From Chungangia koreensis (lineage in GTDB: Bacteria > Bacillota > Bacilli > Bacillales_A > Planococcaceae): 64,000 nt of DNA. The DNA is taken from positions 204,659 through 268,658 of the forward strand of contig NZ_JBHSEC010000001.1 in NCBI RefSeq assembly GCF_042651785.1, read 5' to 3'. Of the stretch, positions 1-8,335 are shown piece by piece. Made by a program: the position numbers and the translations under genes. The notes below the pieces were generated by a model. That model did not search any database and had not been told where the DNA came from. It was given only the letters and a program-made list of their open reading frames with translations. Position 1 is the first letter of the stretch; each line of letters opens with the position of its first letter.

Positions 1-514
1 TTTTTACAGGCTCAAAAAAGAACGGGATGCCGCAGCTCATTCGAATGGCGCGAAAGACCGGGAATCGTTCAGGGTAAATACCATACTCGGGAAGGTCATC
101 GGGAAAAATCAGCATCTTGCCGTTAGATAAGTCGGAAGCCACAATTTTCAACGAATCTTCTGGTAGGTCTCCGAATGAATAGATGTTTTTGGCCGCCAGC
201 TTATCGAAAAGCCATTGTTCCAATACTTTCCCTTGATACAGTCCCATTTTGAAGTACAAGTTCAGCCATTTTGTGAAAGGGAGCGGTAGTACGGCCTTAC
301 GGGGATCTAAAAAGGTTTTTAAGTTAATTTCATCAAGCATGGCTTCTATTTCTTTCGCTGTATAGCCAGCTGCGATAAATGCCGCAACAATAGAACCGGC
401 ACTTGTACCGGCTACGCGGTTAAACCTGATTCCATTCTCTTCAAGTACTTGATAAGCCCCTAAGAGTGCGAATCCCTTTAAGCCTCCTCCGGAAAAAACG
501 CCATCTATATACAT
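1..514 (-). CDS. Patatin-like phospholipase (3' end cut by window edge)
   Basis: Predicted lipid acyl hydrolase of the patatin family, comparable to B. subtilis YqhO. The N-terminal 171 residues are visible. They carry the glycine-rich oxyanion segment GGGLKG at about residues 9-14 and the nucleophile elbow GTSAGS at about 41-46, with the Ser of GxSxG as predicted nucleophile. The catalytic Asp of the Ser-Asp dyad lies in the part outside the window. The ATG at 514 is preceded by an AAGGAG-like site. There is no signal peptide, so a cytoplasmic location is likely. The physiological substrate cannot be told from sequence. Confidence 0.88.
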   Translation of the reverse strand, partial: MYIDGVFSGGGLKGFALLGAYQVLEENGIRFNRVAGTSAGSIVAAFIAAGYTAKEIEAMLDEINLKTFLDPRKAVLPLPFTKWLNLYFKMGLYQGKVLEQWLFDKLAAKNIYSFGDLPEDSLKIVASDLSNGKMLIFPDDLPEYGIYPERFPVFRAIRMSCGIPFFFEPVK

Positions 515-616
515 ACGTTTTCACTCCTTTCTACACTGTAAGAAGGAAAGGCAAGAAATAGAACACGTATGGCCGTATTTTCAAAAAGGGTATAACTGGA
601 GGAAGGAGGGGTTCAG

Positions 617-1081
617 ATGAAACCAAACATGAAAAAGTCGGAGCTGAAAACGAAGGAAGATATATGGAACGCCGTTATCGCCGTGTTAAGCGATACAGAT
701 TATCCGTCCGAAAATGACGTGGCGAATGAGGCATTTCTGTTGTTTAACTATTATTCCGATATGGAGAATGGAGGACATGAAAATCTCTTCAATTACAATG
801 CTGAGACCATCGATATTATCGGGATTGAGAAGTTTCTCACCCAATTGACGGCTGCACTTCGGAATATGAATGCAGATGAGTACGCTGCTATTCTCGATCG
901 CTATGGGGCAGACATGTATCAGATGTTTTTAGGATTAGAGGATGGACAAGTGAAAGAAGCTGAATATTACACTGTGTTTGAACAAGCTGATGATGCATAT
1001 CAAGATTTAGGCGGGAAGATTAATGAGTTGTTAGAAGATTATTTTGTAAAAATTCATGGAGATTTGATTGATGTGGAATAA
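617..1081 (+). CDS. DUF4375/DMP19-like protein
   Basis: A 154-residue acidic soluble protein with no signal peptide or membrane segment. The central part (about 20-110) has the look of the DMP19/DUF4375 family: a helical bundle with a SDMENGGHENLFNY segment where family members carry a conserved GG(F/H)xQ(F/Y)-like motif. Function is unknown in the family; some members have been described as DNA mimics, but that cannot be inferred here beyond the strong acidity. A GGAGGAAGGAGG ribosome binding site precedes the ATG. It sits alone, divergent from the patatin gene. Confidence 0.6.
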   Translation: MKPNMKKSELKTKEDIWNAVIAVLSDTDYPSENDVANEAFLLFNYYSDMENGGHENLFNYNAETIDIIGIEKFLTQLTAALRNMNADEYAAILDRYGADMYQMFLGLEDGQVKEAEYYTVFEQADDAYQDLGGKINELLEDYFVKIHGDLIDVE

Positions 1082-1216
1082 AAAAATCTATGCGTGTGGT
1101 ATAGATGTCCTTGATTGACCATGATCGATATAAATAGTTTCTACTAAAGAGTTGACCTAATAGACTTCCTTTCCGGCGACATAAGATATAGAAGATTGCC
1201 GGAAAGGAGGGATATA

Positions 1217-1639
1217 ATGTCCACTTCACGAAACTCATCGATGTCTACTTGCGAGCATCTTGCACAAATCATAGGAGGAGATGTGATCACGTCAAGCCCC
1301 GTATGTGTCGTCCGGCGGCTAAGGGAGGATCTTCAGCCAACCATTTTAGGCCGACCTACACAATCTCCGCTCGCTCTTCCGTTTGCACTTTCTTTCGAAG
1401 ACCCGCGGAACGGGGAGACGTTGAACTTAGGAGAAACGGTACTTCTTCAAAGTGAAGCAAACCGTATGATGTCAGCTCTAAGGAAACGCGGACTGATTGT
1501 AACAGCTTTACACAACCACTGGCTATTTGATCAGCCACGTTTGATGTATATGCATTGGGAAAATGTCGGAAATCCATTCGACTTCGCAGAAGACAGTATC
1601 GAAGCAGCAAGGGAAGCAGATCTATTTGACGACTGCTAA
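1217..1639 (+). CDS. DUF1259 (LppY/LpqO-like) family protein
   Basis: A 140-residue soluble protein. The C-terminal half contains ALHNHW and PRLMYMHW, the histidine-containing signature of DUF1259 (LppY/LpqO) proteins; those from actinobacteria are longer and often exported, while this one is a single domain without a signal peptide. The ATG at 1217 is chosen because GGAAAGGAGGG ends seven bases upstream; a TTG at 1196 lies before this site and is unlikely. No partner gene is evident and the biochemical role is unknown. Confidence 0.6.
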   Translation: MSTSRNSSMSTCEHLAQIIGGDVITSSPVCVVRRLREDLQPTILGRPTQSPLALPFALSFEDPRNGETLNLGETVLLQSEANRMMSALRKRGLIVTALHNHWLFDQPRLMYMHWENVGNPFDFAEDSIEAAREADLFDDC

Positions 1640-1651
1640 AGGTGAGGGGGG

Positions 1652-1679
1652 ACCCTGTGAAAACAGGGTTCTTTCTTTT
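1652..1679 (+). terminator. Rho-independent terminator
   Basis: Stem ACCCTGT/ACAGGGT with a GAAA loop followed by TTCTTTCTTTT, just after the DUF1259 gene. Confidence 0.85.
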
Positions 1680-1876
1680 GTTTTAAACATGTTAAAATCT
1701 CCCTATTACAGAATTATTTCAATTTCATAGATTCAAGGTTTTAAGAGAGTCAAGGGTTTCGAAGTTTTCTGTGACATCTGTAACATTCCTGTAAATTTCC
1801 TTCCAAATATTAATATAACTATAAAGCTTTTATTCTATTAGGATAAAACTACAGTACATAACAGGAGGAAATCTAC

Positions 1877-2485
1877 ATGATTAAGAAAATGAAAAAAGTA
1901 GTCATCTCTACAGCAGTTGCAGCTTCTTTACTAATTCCAATGTCCGCTATGGCGGCTAGTTCCTATACAGTTGTCCCTGGTGACACACTTTGGAAAATTG
2001 CAGTGAAAACTCAAACTGGAACAATGGAGCTAATCAAATCTAATCCGCAGTTGGAAAATCCGAACTTGATCTACCCAGGTCAAAAGATTAATGTTCCAAC
2101 AGACGAAGCAGCAACAGTTGAGCAAGAAGTCATCCGCCTGGTGAACGTTGAACGTTCCAAAGCCGGACTGCCAGCGTTGAAGGAAGACTGGGAACTTTCT
2201 CGAGTTGCTGAACATAAATCCATGGACATGCAAAAACGCAATTACTTCAGCCACACAAGCCCTACATACGGTTCACCATTCGACATGATGAAGAGCTATG
2301 GCATAACATACCGCTCTGCAGGTGAAAACATCGCCCGCGGACAACGTTCTGCTGAAGAAGTGGTCGATGCGTGGATGAACAGTTCAGGTCACCGTGCAAA
2401 CATCCTGAACAGCAAGTTTACACATATTGGTGTTGGGTATGTATCCAACGGTAACTACTGGACACAAATGTTCATTAGTAAATAA
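1877..2485 (+). CDS. Secreted LysM-CAP domain protein (YkwD/SafA-like)
   Basis: A 202-residue exported protein. Residues 1-27 form a Sec signal peptide ending AMAA. Residues about 29-74 are a LysM peptidoglycan-binding domain (YTVVPGDTLWKIA ... YPGQKINVP). Residues about 82-200 are a CAP/SCP domain with the conserved AEHKSMDM, FSHTSP, GENIARG and WMNSSGHRANIL segments. This architecture is common in Bacillales cell-wall and spore-coat proteins (YkwD type); the function of the bacterial CAP domain is not settled. A strong AGGAGG site precedes the ATG and the gene is monocistronic between two terminators. Confidence 0.9.
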   Translation: MIKKMKKVVISTAVAASLLIPMSAMAASSYTVVPGDTLWKIAVKTQTGTMELIKSNPQLENPNLIYPGQKINVPTDEAATVEQEVIRLVNVERSKAGLPALKEDWELSRVAEHKSMDMQKRNYFSHTSPTYGSPFDMMKSYGITYRSAGENIARGQRSAEEVVDAWMNSSGHRANILNSKFTHIGVGYVSNGNYWTQMFISK

Positions 2486-2506
2486 TAAGAAGCTGTTACA
2501 ACCACA

Positions 2507-2550
2507 AACAGGCATCCATTCATAAATAGCCGAATGGATGCCTGTTTTTT
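2507..2550 (+). terminator. Rho-independent terminator
   Basis: A 15-bp stem AACAGGCATCCATTC/GAATGGATGCCTGTT with T6 following, after the LysM-CAP gene. Confidence 0.9.
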
Positions 2551-2587
2551 ATGATAATTATTTGGATTGAAAAGTTACGGTCTACAC

Positions 2588-2740
2588 CTACTGCATACTT
2601 AATAAAATCTGAATAATAACCCATATGATCAAGACTATAAATGCTAAAGCAACAAAATATCCCGAAACAAACCCTTGCGTAGCTCGTACATGGATTCTTT
2701 CATTACATCGGCCAAGTTTAAAAGAAATCGCATCACGTAA
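2588..2740 (-). other. Possible small membrane ORF or gene remnant
   Basis: An open frame of about 50 codons ends at TAG 2588. It encodes a basic stretch followed by one hydrophobic helix (GYFVALAFIVLIIWVIIQIL). The segment with CNERIHV before the helix resembles the NERxxxI motif of DUF2178-like small membrane proteins. There is a purine-rich GGGGGG upstream but no ATG, GTG or TTG at a good distance, so it may be a decayed fragment. The surrounding 2486-2935 interval otherwise holds only a terminator and one DnaA-box-like site. Confidence 0.25.
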
Positions 2741-2887
2741 CCCCCCTACGATTTAAAGTAAGTTTCTTTAGTTTGATTTTACCATTATTATACTTTTATT
2801 CAAATGAAAAGAATGAATATTTAATCAATTTATATAATCTAACTGATTGCGAGGCAGTTGTCTGGATATTTGTGATGTGTTTTAAAA

Positions 2888-2896
2888 TTATCCACA
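2888..2896 (+). promoter_or_regulatory. Single perfect DnaA-box match
   Basis: TTATCCACA, identical to the DnaA-box consensus, in the intergenic interval downstream of the yaaH-like gene. Alone it is weak evidence; it is noted because a dense cluster of the same 9-mer occurs at 31796-31972. Confidence 0.4.
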
Positions 2897-2935
2897 AGGT
2901 AGTCGACAATTAGAGTACAGTTCCATCTAAACTAA

Positions 2936-4207
2936 CTATAGTTTTTTGATGGTGAATTGATCACGTAGGAGAGCCCAGTTTTGGGGATACGGGTAACCGA
3001 GTGCCCAATAGCTGATTCCTCGTAAATTGAATTCTTTAGTTAGATTGAACTTTGCCTGTGCACTCCTTACATCTTCGAACCAAACTTCGTGACGGCGCCC
3101 CTGTTCATCGGTGTAGCGGTAGAAAGGGGACTGGGCGGTCTCGTCATATTGAATAGATGCTCCGTATTGCCATGCTCGGTTTCTTGCTTCCAACGGGCTG
3201 AACGTTTCAGCTTCTTGGCCTTGTTCGTGTGGGATTAGCCAATCACGTGCATAAATTTGAAAACCTAAAAAGATTTTATTCCGTGGCATGACAGATACGG
3301 CATACTCGACGACTTGCCGCATCTTATCCACCGGTGATATGGCTTGTGGCGGACCAAGCCTATATCCCCATTCGTATGTCATGAGGACGACGAAATCCAC
3401 GATTTTGCCGTGTGCTTCGTAATCATGCGCTTCATACAGTAGACCGCCTTGAGTTGCACTTGTCTTCGGAGCTAAAGCAGTTGATACAAAGTAGTTTAGG
3501 GGATGAAGGCGATCAACCGCTGATTGAAGAAAAGCATTATAATTTTCCCTATCCTCCGGCAGTACATTTTCGAAGTCAACGTTCAATCCGCGATAACCTT
3601 TTTCCTTCATGATCTGGATAATATTCGTGATGATCTTTTCCCGCAGTTGTAAATTGGATAAAAAGATATGCGCTACATTCGAACCGGCTTCTGTCGCCGA
3701 AAAATTTGTGATCGCCATCATCGGTAAGGCGCCATGCGCTACAGCGGCCGCAATCGTCTCCGTATCCTCTACAGTAGGTTCCAACTCACCCTTCTCATTC
3801 ACCTTATAACCGAATGGACTGACATATGTTAATAGCTCGCCGACTTCATTAACAGACTGAACGGCTTCATCCTGTGGTTGATACGTATAGGCATTCACTT
3901 CAATTTCCGGTCGTTGTCGAGGAATGGTGAGCCTCATACCAGTGCGAATTTTATTGGGATCTCCAATTTGATTTGCCTGAGCAATCGCCTGAATAGATGT
4001 TCCATATAAATTGCTGATTTTAGACAACGTTTCTCCAGCTTGAACGATATGTACATTCGGTAGTGGAATATACAATGCCTCTCCGACTACTAACTGATTT
4101 GGATTCTTAAGTCCATTAGTCTCAACAATTTCATTGAGATTTGCTTCATATCGACTGGCTATTCTCCATAACGTATCCCCGGGACTCACAACATGTATAG
4201 CCAACAA
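2936..4207 (-). CDS. yaaH: Spore cortex glycosidase, LysM-LysM-GH18 (YaaH/SleL family)
   Basis: Predicted N-acetylglucosaminidase acting on cortex peptidoglycan during germination. Two LysM domains occupy about residues 2-47 and 51-96 (each with V.(P/A)G(D/E)TL and P.....G..L.IP), followed by a GH18 catalytic domain at about 110-420. The catalytic signature appears as GLNVDFENV, with the Glu of DxxDxE-type motifs as proton donor. Length (423 aa) equals that of YaaH/SleL proteins. It has no signal peptide, as usual for these spore-associated enzymes. The start is a TTG preceded by AGGAGGTGAATTG. A sigma-E-like promoter lies directly upstream, fitting mother-cell expression. Confidence 0.9.
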   Translation of the reverse strand: MLAIHVVSPGDTLWRIASRYEANLNEIVETNGLKNPNQLVVGEALYIPLPNVHIVQAGETLSKISNLYGTSIQAIAQANQIGDPNKIRTGMRLTIPRQRPEIEVNAYTYQPQDEAVQSVNEVGELLTYVSPFGYKVNEKGELEPTVEDTETIAAAVAHGALPMMAITNFSATEAGSNVAHIFLSNLQLREKIITNIIQIMKEKGYRGLNVDFENVLPEDRENYNAFLQSAVDRLHPLNYFVSTALAPKTSATQGGLLYEAHDYEAHGKIVDFVVLMTYEWGYRLGPPQAISPVDKMRQVVEYAVSVMPRNKIFLGFQIYARDWLIPHEQGQEAETFSPLEARNRAWQYGASIQYDETAQSPFYRYTDEQGRRHEVWFEDVRSAQAKFNLTKEFNLRGISYWALGYPYPQNWALLRDQFTIKKL

Positions 4208-4218
4208 TTCACCTCCTG

Positions 4219-4248
4219 ATTGTATTACTTATTGAGATAAGTATATGA
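4219..4248 (-). promoter_or_regulatory. Candidate sigma-E promoter of yaaH-like gene
   Basis: On the minus strand TCATATA (4248-4242) and AATACAAT (4226-4219) are separated by 15 bases, close to the sigma-E consensus (KMATATT, N13-15, CATACAHT). It lies 12 bases before the TTG start, partly overlapping the ribosome binding site region, so the leader would be very short. Confidence 0.45.
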
Positions 4249-4320
4249 AGTCGAAGAAGAAAAAAGCATTTTTAATGATGACTTCAAAAGGCGATTCATT
4301 TCAAAAGGTGGACTTTTTTG

Positions 4321-4349
4321 GAATGGAAAAGAAAATTCGGCACATTCTA
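4321..4349 (+). promoter_or_regulatory. Sigma-G promoter of first SASP gene
   Basis: GAATG, 17-base spacer, CATTCTA; this fits the forespore sigma-G consensus (GMATR, N17-18, CATNHTA) and is placed 22 bases before the SASP start. The same two boxes with the same spacer recur before the next SASP gene. Confidence 0.75.
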
Positions 4350-4371
4350 CTTCCACAAGGAGGTGACTACG

Positions 4372-4575
4372 ATGCCAAACAATAACAGCAACAAGCTTCT
4401 TGTACCAGGAGTTAAACAAGCAATTGATCAAATGAAGGAAGAAATCGCTCGTGAATTTAACGTTCAGCTTGGCGGCGATGCACCTTCACGTGCTAACGGT
4501 TCTGTTGGCGGTGAAATCACGAAACGCTTAATCGCTCAAGCTCAACAGCAACGCAACTTCCAAGCGGAAGAATAA
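4372..4575 (+). CDS. Alpha/beta-type small acid-soluble spore protein
   Basis: A 67-residue DNA-binding protein that saturates the forespore chromosome and is degraded by the GPR protease at germination. The N-terminal family motif LLVPGVKQAIDQMK, the GPR cleavage region KEEIAREFNV and the C-terminal RANGSVGGEITKRLIAQAQQ are all present. The ATG at 4372 follows AGGAGGTGACTACG; an in-frame upstream ATG at 4318 would overlap the promoter and is rejected. It forms a tandem pair with the SASP gene at 4699, each with its own sigma-G promoter. Confidence 0.95.
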   Translation: MPNNNSNKLLVPGVKQAIDQMKEEIAREFNVQLGGDAPSRANGSVGGEITKRLIAQAQQQRNFQAEE

Positions 4576-4645
4576 TGGAACATTTCCATTAGGTTAACCA
4601 AAAAATGCAACAAGAAATGAGATAATATTTCCAATAAAAAAAGGT

Positions 4646-4674
4646 GAATGAAAAAAACAGAACCGCACATTCTA
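4646..4674 (+). promoter_or_regulatory. Sigma-G promoter of second SASP gene
   Basis: GAATG, 17-base spacer, CATTCTA, 24 bases before the ATG at 4699; same boxes and spacing as for the preceding SASP gene. Confidence 0.75.
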
Positions 4675-4698
4675 AGAGCCCAAGGAGGTGAAACAACC

Positions 4699-4896
4699 AT
4701 GGCAAACAACAACAGCAACCAACTTCTTGTACCAGGAGCACAACAAGCTCTTAACCAAATGAAAGAGGAAATCGCTCGTGAATTTGGTGTACAACTTGGA
4801 GGAGAAGCTACATCGCGTGCTAACGGATCCGTTGGCGGAGAAATCACTAAGCGTTTAGTAGCTCAAGCCCAACAACAAATGAACCAAGGTTTCTAA
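4699..4896 (+). CDS. Alpha/beta-type small acid-soluble spore protein
   Basis: A 65-residue major SASP, very similar to the one at 4372 (same LLVPGAQQAL, EEIAREFGVQLGG and RANGSVGGEITKRLVAQAQQQ blocks). The role is protection of spore DNA and an amino-acid store on germination. AAGGAGGTGAAACAACC precedes the ATG. An in-frame ATG at 4648 falls inside the sigma-G promoter and cannot be the start. The pair looks like a local duplication including the promoter. Confidence 0.95.
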   Translation: MANNNSNQLLVPGAQQALNQMKEEIAREFGVQLGGEATSRANGSVGGEITKRLVAQAQQQMNQGF

Positions 4897-4906
4897 TTTA
4901 AAATCA

Positions 4907-4946
4907 AAAGGCCGGTGGCAGAAATGCCGCCGGTCTTTTCCTTTTT
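4907..4946 (+). terminator. Rho-independent terminator
   Basis: Stem AGGCCGGTGGC/GCCGCCGGTCTT (one bulge) followed by TTTTCCTTTTT, after the second SASP gene. Confidence 0.75.
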
Positions 4947-4967
4947 GTAAACTCCAGATCTGGTTCC

Positions 4968-5061
4968 GCGCAATATGCTCCTGTTCGCGCGCAATATTGA
5001 TGCCGAAATGCGCAATATGAACAGGGGACATCCGCAATATACCGGCAAAGAACCTCAATAC
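4968..5061 (+). repeat. 21-bp-phased array of NCGCAATAT (five units)
   Basis: The word GCGCAATAT or a close variant starts at 4968, 4989, 5010, 5032 and 5053, that is at steps of 21, 21, 22 and 21 bases. The 11-13 bases between the words are unrelated. The array fills most of the 326-base gap between the SASP terminator and mmsA; nothing else is recognisable there. All units point the same way. It is not CRISPR (units and spacers too short) and not coding (the 22-base step breaks frame). The last unit (CTCAATACT) is degenerate. Confidence 0.7.
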
Positions 5062-5222
5062 TATATTTAACGATACATACAGCGGACATCCTTGCTAGCT
5101 GATTCTACTCAACTAAAGCGTCTTTAGAATGTGGATTACCACCAAGATTAATTCATTGAAAGTTTCTTGCAATTCAGGTTATGGTACTTGAAGACCAAGA
5201 ACAATAGAGTAGGAGGATGGAA

Positions 5223-6692
5223 ATGAGTCGCGTAGCCGCTAAATCAAACAAACTTTCCAATTTTATAGGTGGACAATGGATCGAATCATCGACAGACCAA
5301 TACTTAGATGTTCCGAATCCCGCTACAGGCGAGTTGCTTGCAGAAGTGCCGATTTCCACTTCAGAGGATTTGGAGAAGGCAGTAGAGGCAGCTAAACAAG
5401 CTTTCTCTTCATGGAAGAAGGTTGCCGTTCCTCAAAGGGCGAGGATTTTATTTAAATACCAACAACTGCTGATTGATCATTGGGATGAATTAGCGAAACT
5501 TATCACGATCGAGAATGGAAAAAACTATAGTGAAGCATACGGCGAGGTTCAACGGGGGATTGAGTGTGTGGAATTTGCTGCAGGAGTGCCAACATTAATG
5601 ATGGGCTCTCAGCTTCCGGACATTGCGACGAATATCGAGTCAGGGATGTATCGTTATCCTCTTGGTGTTGTCGGAGGGATTACGCCTTTCAATTTCCCGA
5701 TGATGGTGCCGTGCTGGATGTTCCCGCTTGCCATAGCAACTGGCAATACATTCATCTTAAAGCCTTCGGAGCGGACCCCACTTTTAGCAAACCGTTTGGC
5801 GGAGTTATTGACAGAAGCAGGACTTCCTGATGGTGTGTTCAATATTGTGCATGGAGCACACGACATAGTAAATGGTATTTTGGAGCACCCGGAAATTCCT
5901 GCAGTTTCATTTGTTGGCTCACAGCCGGTCGCGGAATACGTATATAAGACTGGTACTGCGAACGGAAAAAGAGTTCAAGCTCTTGCTGGAGCAAAGAACC
6001 ATACAATTGTCATGCCGGATGCGGATATGGACCTGACCGTTACGAATATTATAAATGCTGCATTCGGTTCGGCAGGTGAACGATGCATGGCTTGTGCTGT
6101 TGTAGTTGCGGTTGGCGATATTGGAGATGAACTTGTAAATAGATTGGTTGAAGAGGCAAATAACCTCACAATCGGTAATGGTTTAGAGGAAGGAGTCTTC
6201 TTAGGACCGGTCATCCGTGATGCTCATCGGGATCGTACACTACAATATATCGAGTCAGGGATTGAAGAGGGAGCTGCTTTAGTCCGTGATGGCCGTAATG
6301 ATCAATCCTCTTCTGAAGGAGGCTACTTCGTAGGACCAACGATCTTCGACCATGTCACACAGGAAATGAAGATTTGGAAAGAAGAAATTTTTGCACCAGT
6401 GCTCTCGATTGTCAGAGTCAATACATTGGATGAGGCCATTCAATACGCAAACAAATCGGAATTTGCGAATGGGGCTTGTCTGTTTACGGATAGCGCAAAG
6501 GCCATCCGTCACTTTAGAGAAGAGATAGATGCAGGAATGCTTGGCGTCAATTTGGGCGTACCTGCACCGATGGCATTTTTCCCGTTCTCCGGTTATAAGA
6601 AATCTTTCTATGGTGATCTACACGCAAATGGTCGTGACGGAATCGAGTTTTATACGCGGAAGAAAATGCTGACGGCTCGTCATTCTTATTAA
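5223..6692 (+). CDS. mmsA: Methylmalonate-semialdehyde dehydrogenase (acylating)
   Basis: Cytoplasmic NAD- and CoA-dependent dehydrogenase of the MmsA/IolA family, converting (methyl)malonate semialdehyde to propionyl-CoA or acetyl-CoA in valine or inositol breakdown. The 489-residue chain has the ALDH fold: cofactor segment GGITPFNFPMMVPCWMFPLA, PSERTP, FVGSQPV, and the catalytic Cys in GSAGERCMACAVV (about residue 288), a typical MMSDH signature. The ATG at 5223 is preferred because AGGAGG ends six bases before it; the ATG at 5217 touches the site. It is isolated from any iol or mms cluster, so the exact pathway is open. Confidence 0.9.
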   Translation: MSRVAAKSNKLSNFIGGQWIESSTDQYLDVPNPATGELLAEVPISTSEDLEKAVEAAKQAFSSWKKVAVPQRARILFKYQQLLIDHWDELAKLITIENGKNYSEAYGEVQRGIECVEFAAGVPTLMMGSQLPDIATNIESGMYRYPLGVVGGITPFNFPMMVPCWMFPLAIATGNTFILKPSERTPLLANRLAELLTEAGLPDGVFNIVHGAHDIVNGILEHPEIPAVSFVGSQPVAEYVYKTGTANGKRVQALAGAKNHTIVMPDADMDLTVTNIINAAFGSAGERCMACAVVVAVGDIGDELVNRLVEEANNLTIGNGLEEGVFLGPVIRDAHRDRTLQYIESGIEEGAALVRDGRNDQSSSEGGYFVGPTIFDHVTQEMKIWKEEIFAPVLSIVRVNTLDEAIQYANKSEFANGACLFTDSAKAIRHFREEIDAGMLGVNLGVPAPMAFFPFSGYKKSFYGDLHANGRDGIEFYTRKKMLTARHSY

Positions 6693-6713
6693 ATATTGAA
6701 GTCTTTTGTTAAA

Positions 6714-6754
6714 CGAAAGACCGGTGGCTAATCCATAGTCGCCGGTTTTTGTTT
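6714..6754 (+). terminator. Rho-independent terminator
   Basis: Stem GACCGGTGGCT/AGTCGCCGGTTT followed by TTTTGTTTTT, after mmsA. Confidence 0.75.
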
Positions 6755-6831
6755 TTCATTTGCGATAATAAAGGATTTCTATCTATCCGCCTCGAAAAGA
6801 AATAATAGTGTTAGGAAGAAAGGTGATTTAC

Positions 6832-7866
6832 ATGTTAAAAAAACCAAAAATGCTTCAACCAGGAGATAAGGTGGCAACTGTCAGTCTTTCCTGGGGCGGA
6901 GCGGGTGAGCCGTCCATCAGATGGCGTTATGATTTAGGAGTGAAAAGGCTGCAAGAGGTGTTCGGATTAGAAGTGGTACCGATGCCGAACAGCTTGATGG
7001 GATCCGATTTTGTTTATGAAAACCCTGAAGCGCGTGCTGAAGATTTGATGGAGGCATTCCGTGACCCGTCGATTAAAGCGATTATCTCAAATATTGGTGG
7101 GAGCGAGAGCATCCGGTTGTTGCCTTATATTGATTTTGATGTAATCCGCGAGAATCCAAAAATCTTTATGGGTTATTCCGATGCCACGATATCGCATTTG
7201 TTCTGTTTAAAAGCTGGCCTTTCATCATTTTACGGTCCAGCAATCATTACAGAGTTTGCAGAGAATGGTGAGATGCACGGGTATACGGTTGGGTCGATTA
7301 AACGAACACTGATGTCCTCCGAACTGATCGGGGAAATCCAACCTTCACCTGAATGGACAAGTGAAATGGTTCCATGGGAAAACGGCTACACGGAAGAAAA
7401 GCGGAAGATGCATCCGGATCGCGGTTTTGAATTGCTTGCAGGAAGTGGGAAGGTTCAAGGTCACTTGATGGGTGGTTGTATTGAAGTGTTGGAGTTTGCG
7501 AAGGGCACAGAGATCTGGCCGAAACAGGAGCTATGGGATGGGGCCATTCTCTTCTTTGAAACATCCGAGGATCAACCGCATCCTGACCTAATCGTCTATT
7601 GGTTGCGAAACTATGCGGCCCAAGGGATTTTGCAAAAAGCAGCGGGTATGATTCTTGCTAAACCTAAAGACGAAAAGTATTACGAGGAATACAAAGATTC
7701 AATTTTGACCGTACTGAAAGAATACAAATTAGAGTCCTTGCCTGTTTTATATAATTTAGGTTTCGGTCATACCGATCCAAAATTCATTGTGCCATATGGT
7801 GCGTTGGCAGAAATCGATTGTGAACGGAAAGCATTTTCGATAATAGATAACGGGGTGGAAGCATGA
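6832..7866 (+). CDS. S66-family muramoyltetrapeptide (LD-)carboxypeptidase / MccF-like
   Basis: A 344-residue cytoplasmic serine peptidase of family S66, which removes the terminal D-Ala from cell-wall tetrapeptides or, in the MccF branch, cleaves peptide-nucleotide antibiotics. Visible motifs are the N-terminal PGDKVATVSLS, the nucleophile region FMGYSDATISH (Ser in GYSD) and the late GFGHTDPKFIVPYG with the His of the triad. The alternative name fits because family members with a YSD-type motif and about 345 residues include MccF homologues giving self-immunity. The ATG at 6832 follows AAAGGTGATTTAC. It overlaps the next gene by four bases (ATGA). Confidence 0.85.
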   Translation: MLKKPKMLQPGDKVATVSLSWGGAGEPSIRWRYDLGVKRLQEVFGLEVVPMPNSLMGSDFVYENPEARAEDLMEAFRDPSIKAIISNIGGSESIRLLPYIDFDVIRENPKIFMGYSDATISHLFCLKAGLSSFYGPAIITEFAENGEMHGYTVGSIKRTLMSSELIGEIQPSPEWTSEMVPWENGYTEEKRKMHPDRGFELLAGSGKVQGHLMGGCIEVLEFAKGTEIWPKQELWDGAILFFETSEDQPHPDLIVYWLRNYAAQGILQKAAGMILAKPKDEKYYEEYKDSILTVLKEYKLESLPVLYNLGFGHTDPKFIVPYGALAEIDCERKAFSIIDNGVEA

Positions 7867-8300
7867 ACCGGCTGAATTTAATTACGTTAGGCGTCCAAAA
7901 TATAGTGGAGTCCATCAATTTCTATCGTGCTTTGGGATTTGACATGACCATTTACGGAGACATGGAAAACCCCGACGTCGCATTCTTTAAGAATAAAGGG
8001 ACGAAAATCTCCCTCTATCCGATTGATGAGTTGAGGAAAGATGTCAATGCGGAGAACCCGCCCGCAACTGGTCAAGGGTTTCCGGGCATCACGCTCGCAT
8101 ATAACGGAAAATCGAAAGAAGAAGTAGATGAAGTCTTCAAATTAGCCGAACTGGCAGGAGCTATCATTGCAAAGAAACCTGAAATCGTCTCGTGGGGAGG
8201 CTATAGCGGCTACTTCATTGATCCAAACGGCTATTATTGGGAAGTTGCATACGGTGAAATGTGGCAGTTCGATGAGAATGACATGCTAATTGTTGAATGA
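7863..8300 (+). CDS. VOC (glyoxalase/dioxygenase superfamily) protein
   Basis: A 145-residue single-domain vicinal-oxygen-chelate protein. The beta-alpha-beta-beta-beta pattern is visible twice: NLITLGVQNIVESINFYRALGF at the start (opening strand and helix) and SWGGYSGYFIDPNGYYWEVAYG near the end, with the usual DPNGxxWE ending. The start overlaps the stop of the S66 gene (ATGA), so the two are translationally coupled and may act in the same detoxification step. Substrate unknown. Confidence 0.85.
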   Translation: MNRLNLITLGVQNIVESINFYRALGFDMTIYGDMENPDVAFFKNKGTKISLYPIDELRKDVNAENPPATGQGFPGITLAYNGKSKEEVDEVFKLAELAGAIIAKKPEIVSWGGYSGYFIDPNGYYWEVAYGEMWQFDENDMLIVE

Positions 8301-8302
8301 AA

Positions 8303-8333
8303 AAACGGGATGGCACTGTTCCATCCCGTTTTG
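8303..8333. terminator. Bidirectional terminator
   Basis: AAAACGGGATGG/CCATCCCGTTTT stem between convergent genes, with A- and T-rich flanks on both sides. Confidence 0.85.
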
Positions 8334-8335
8334 CC

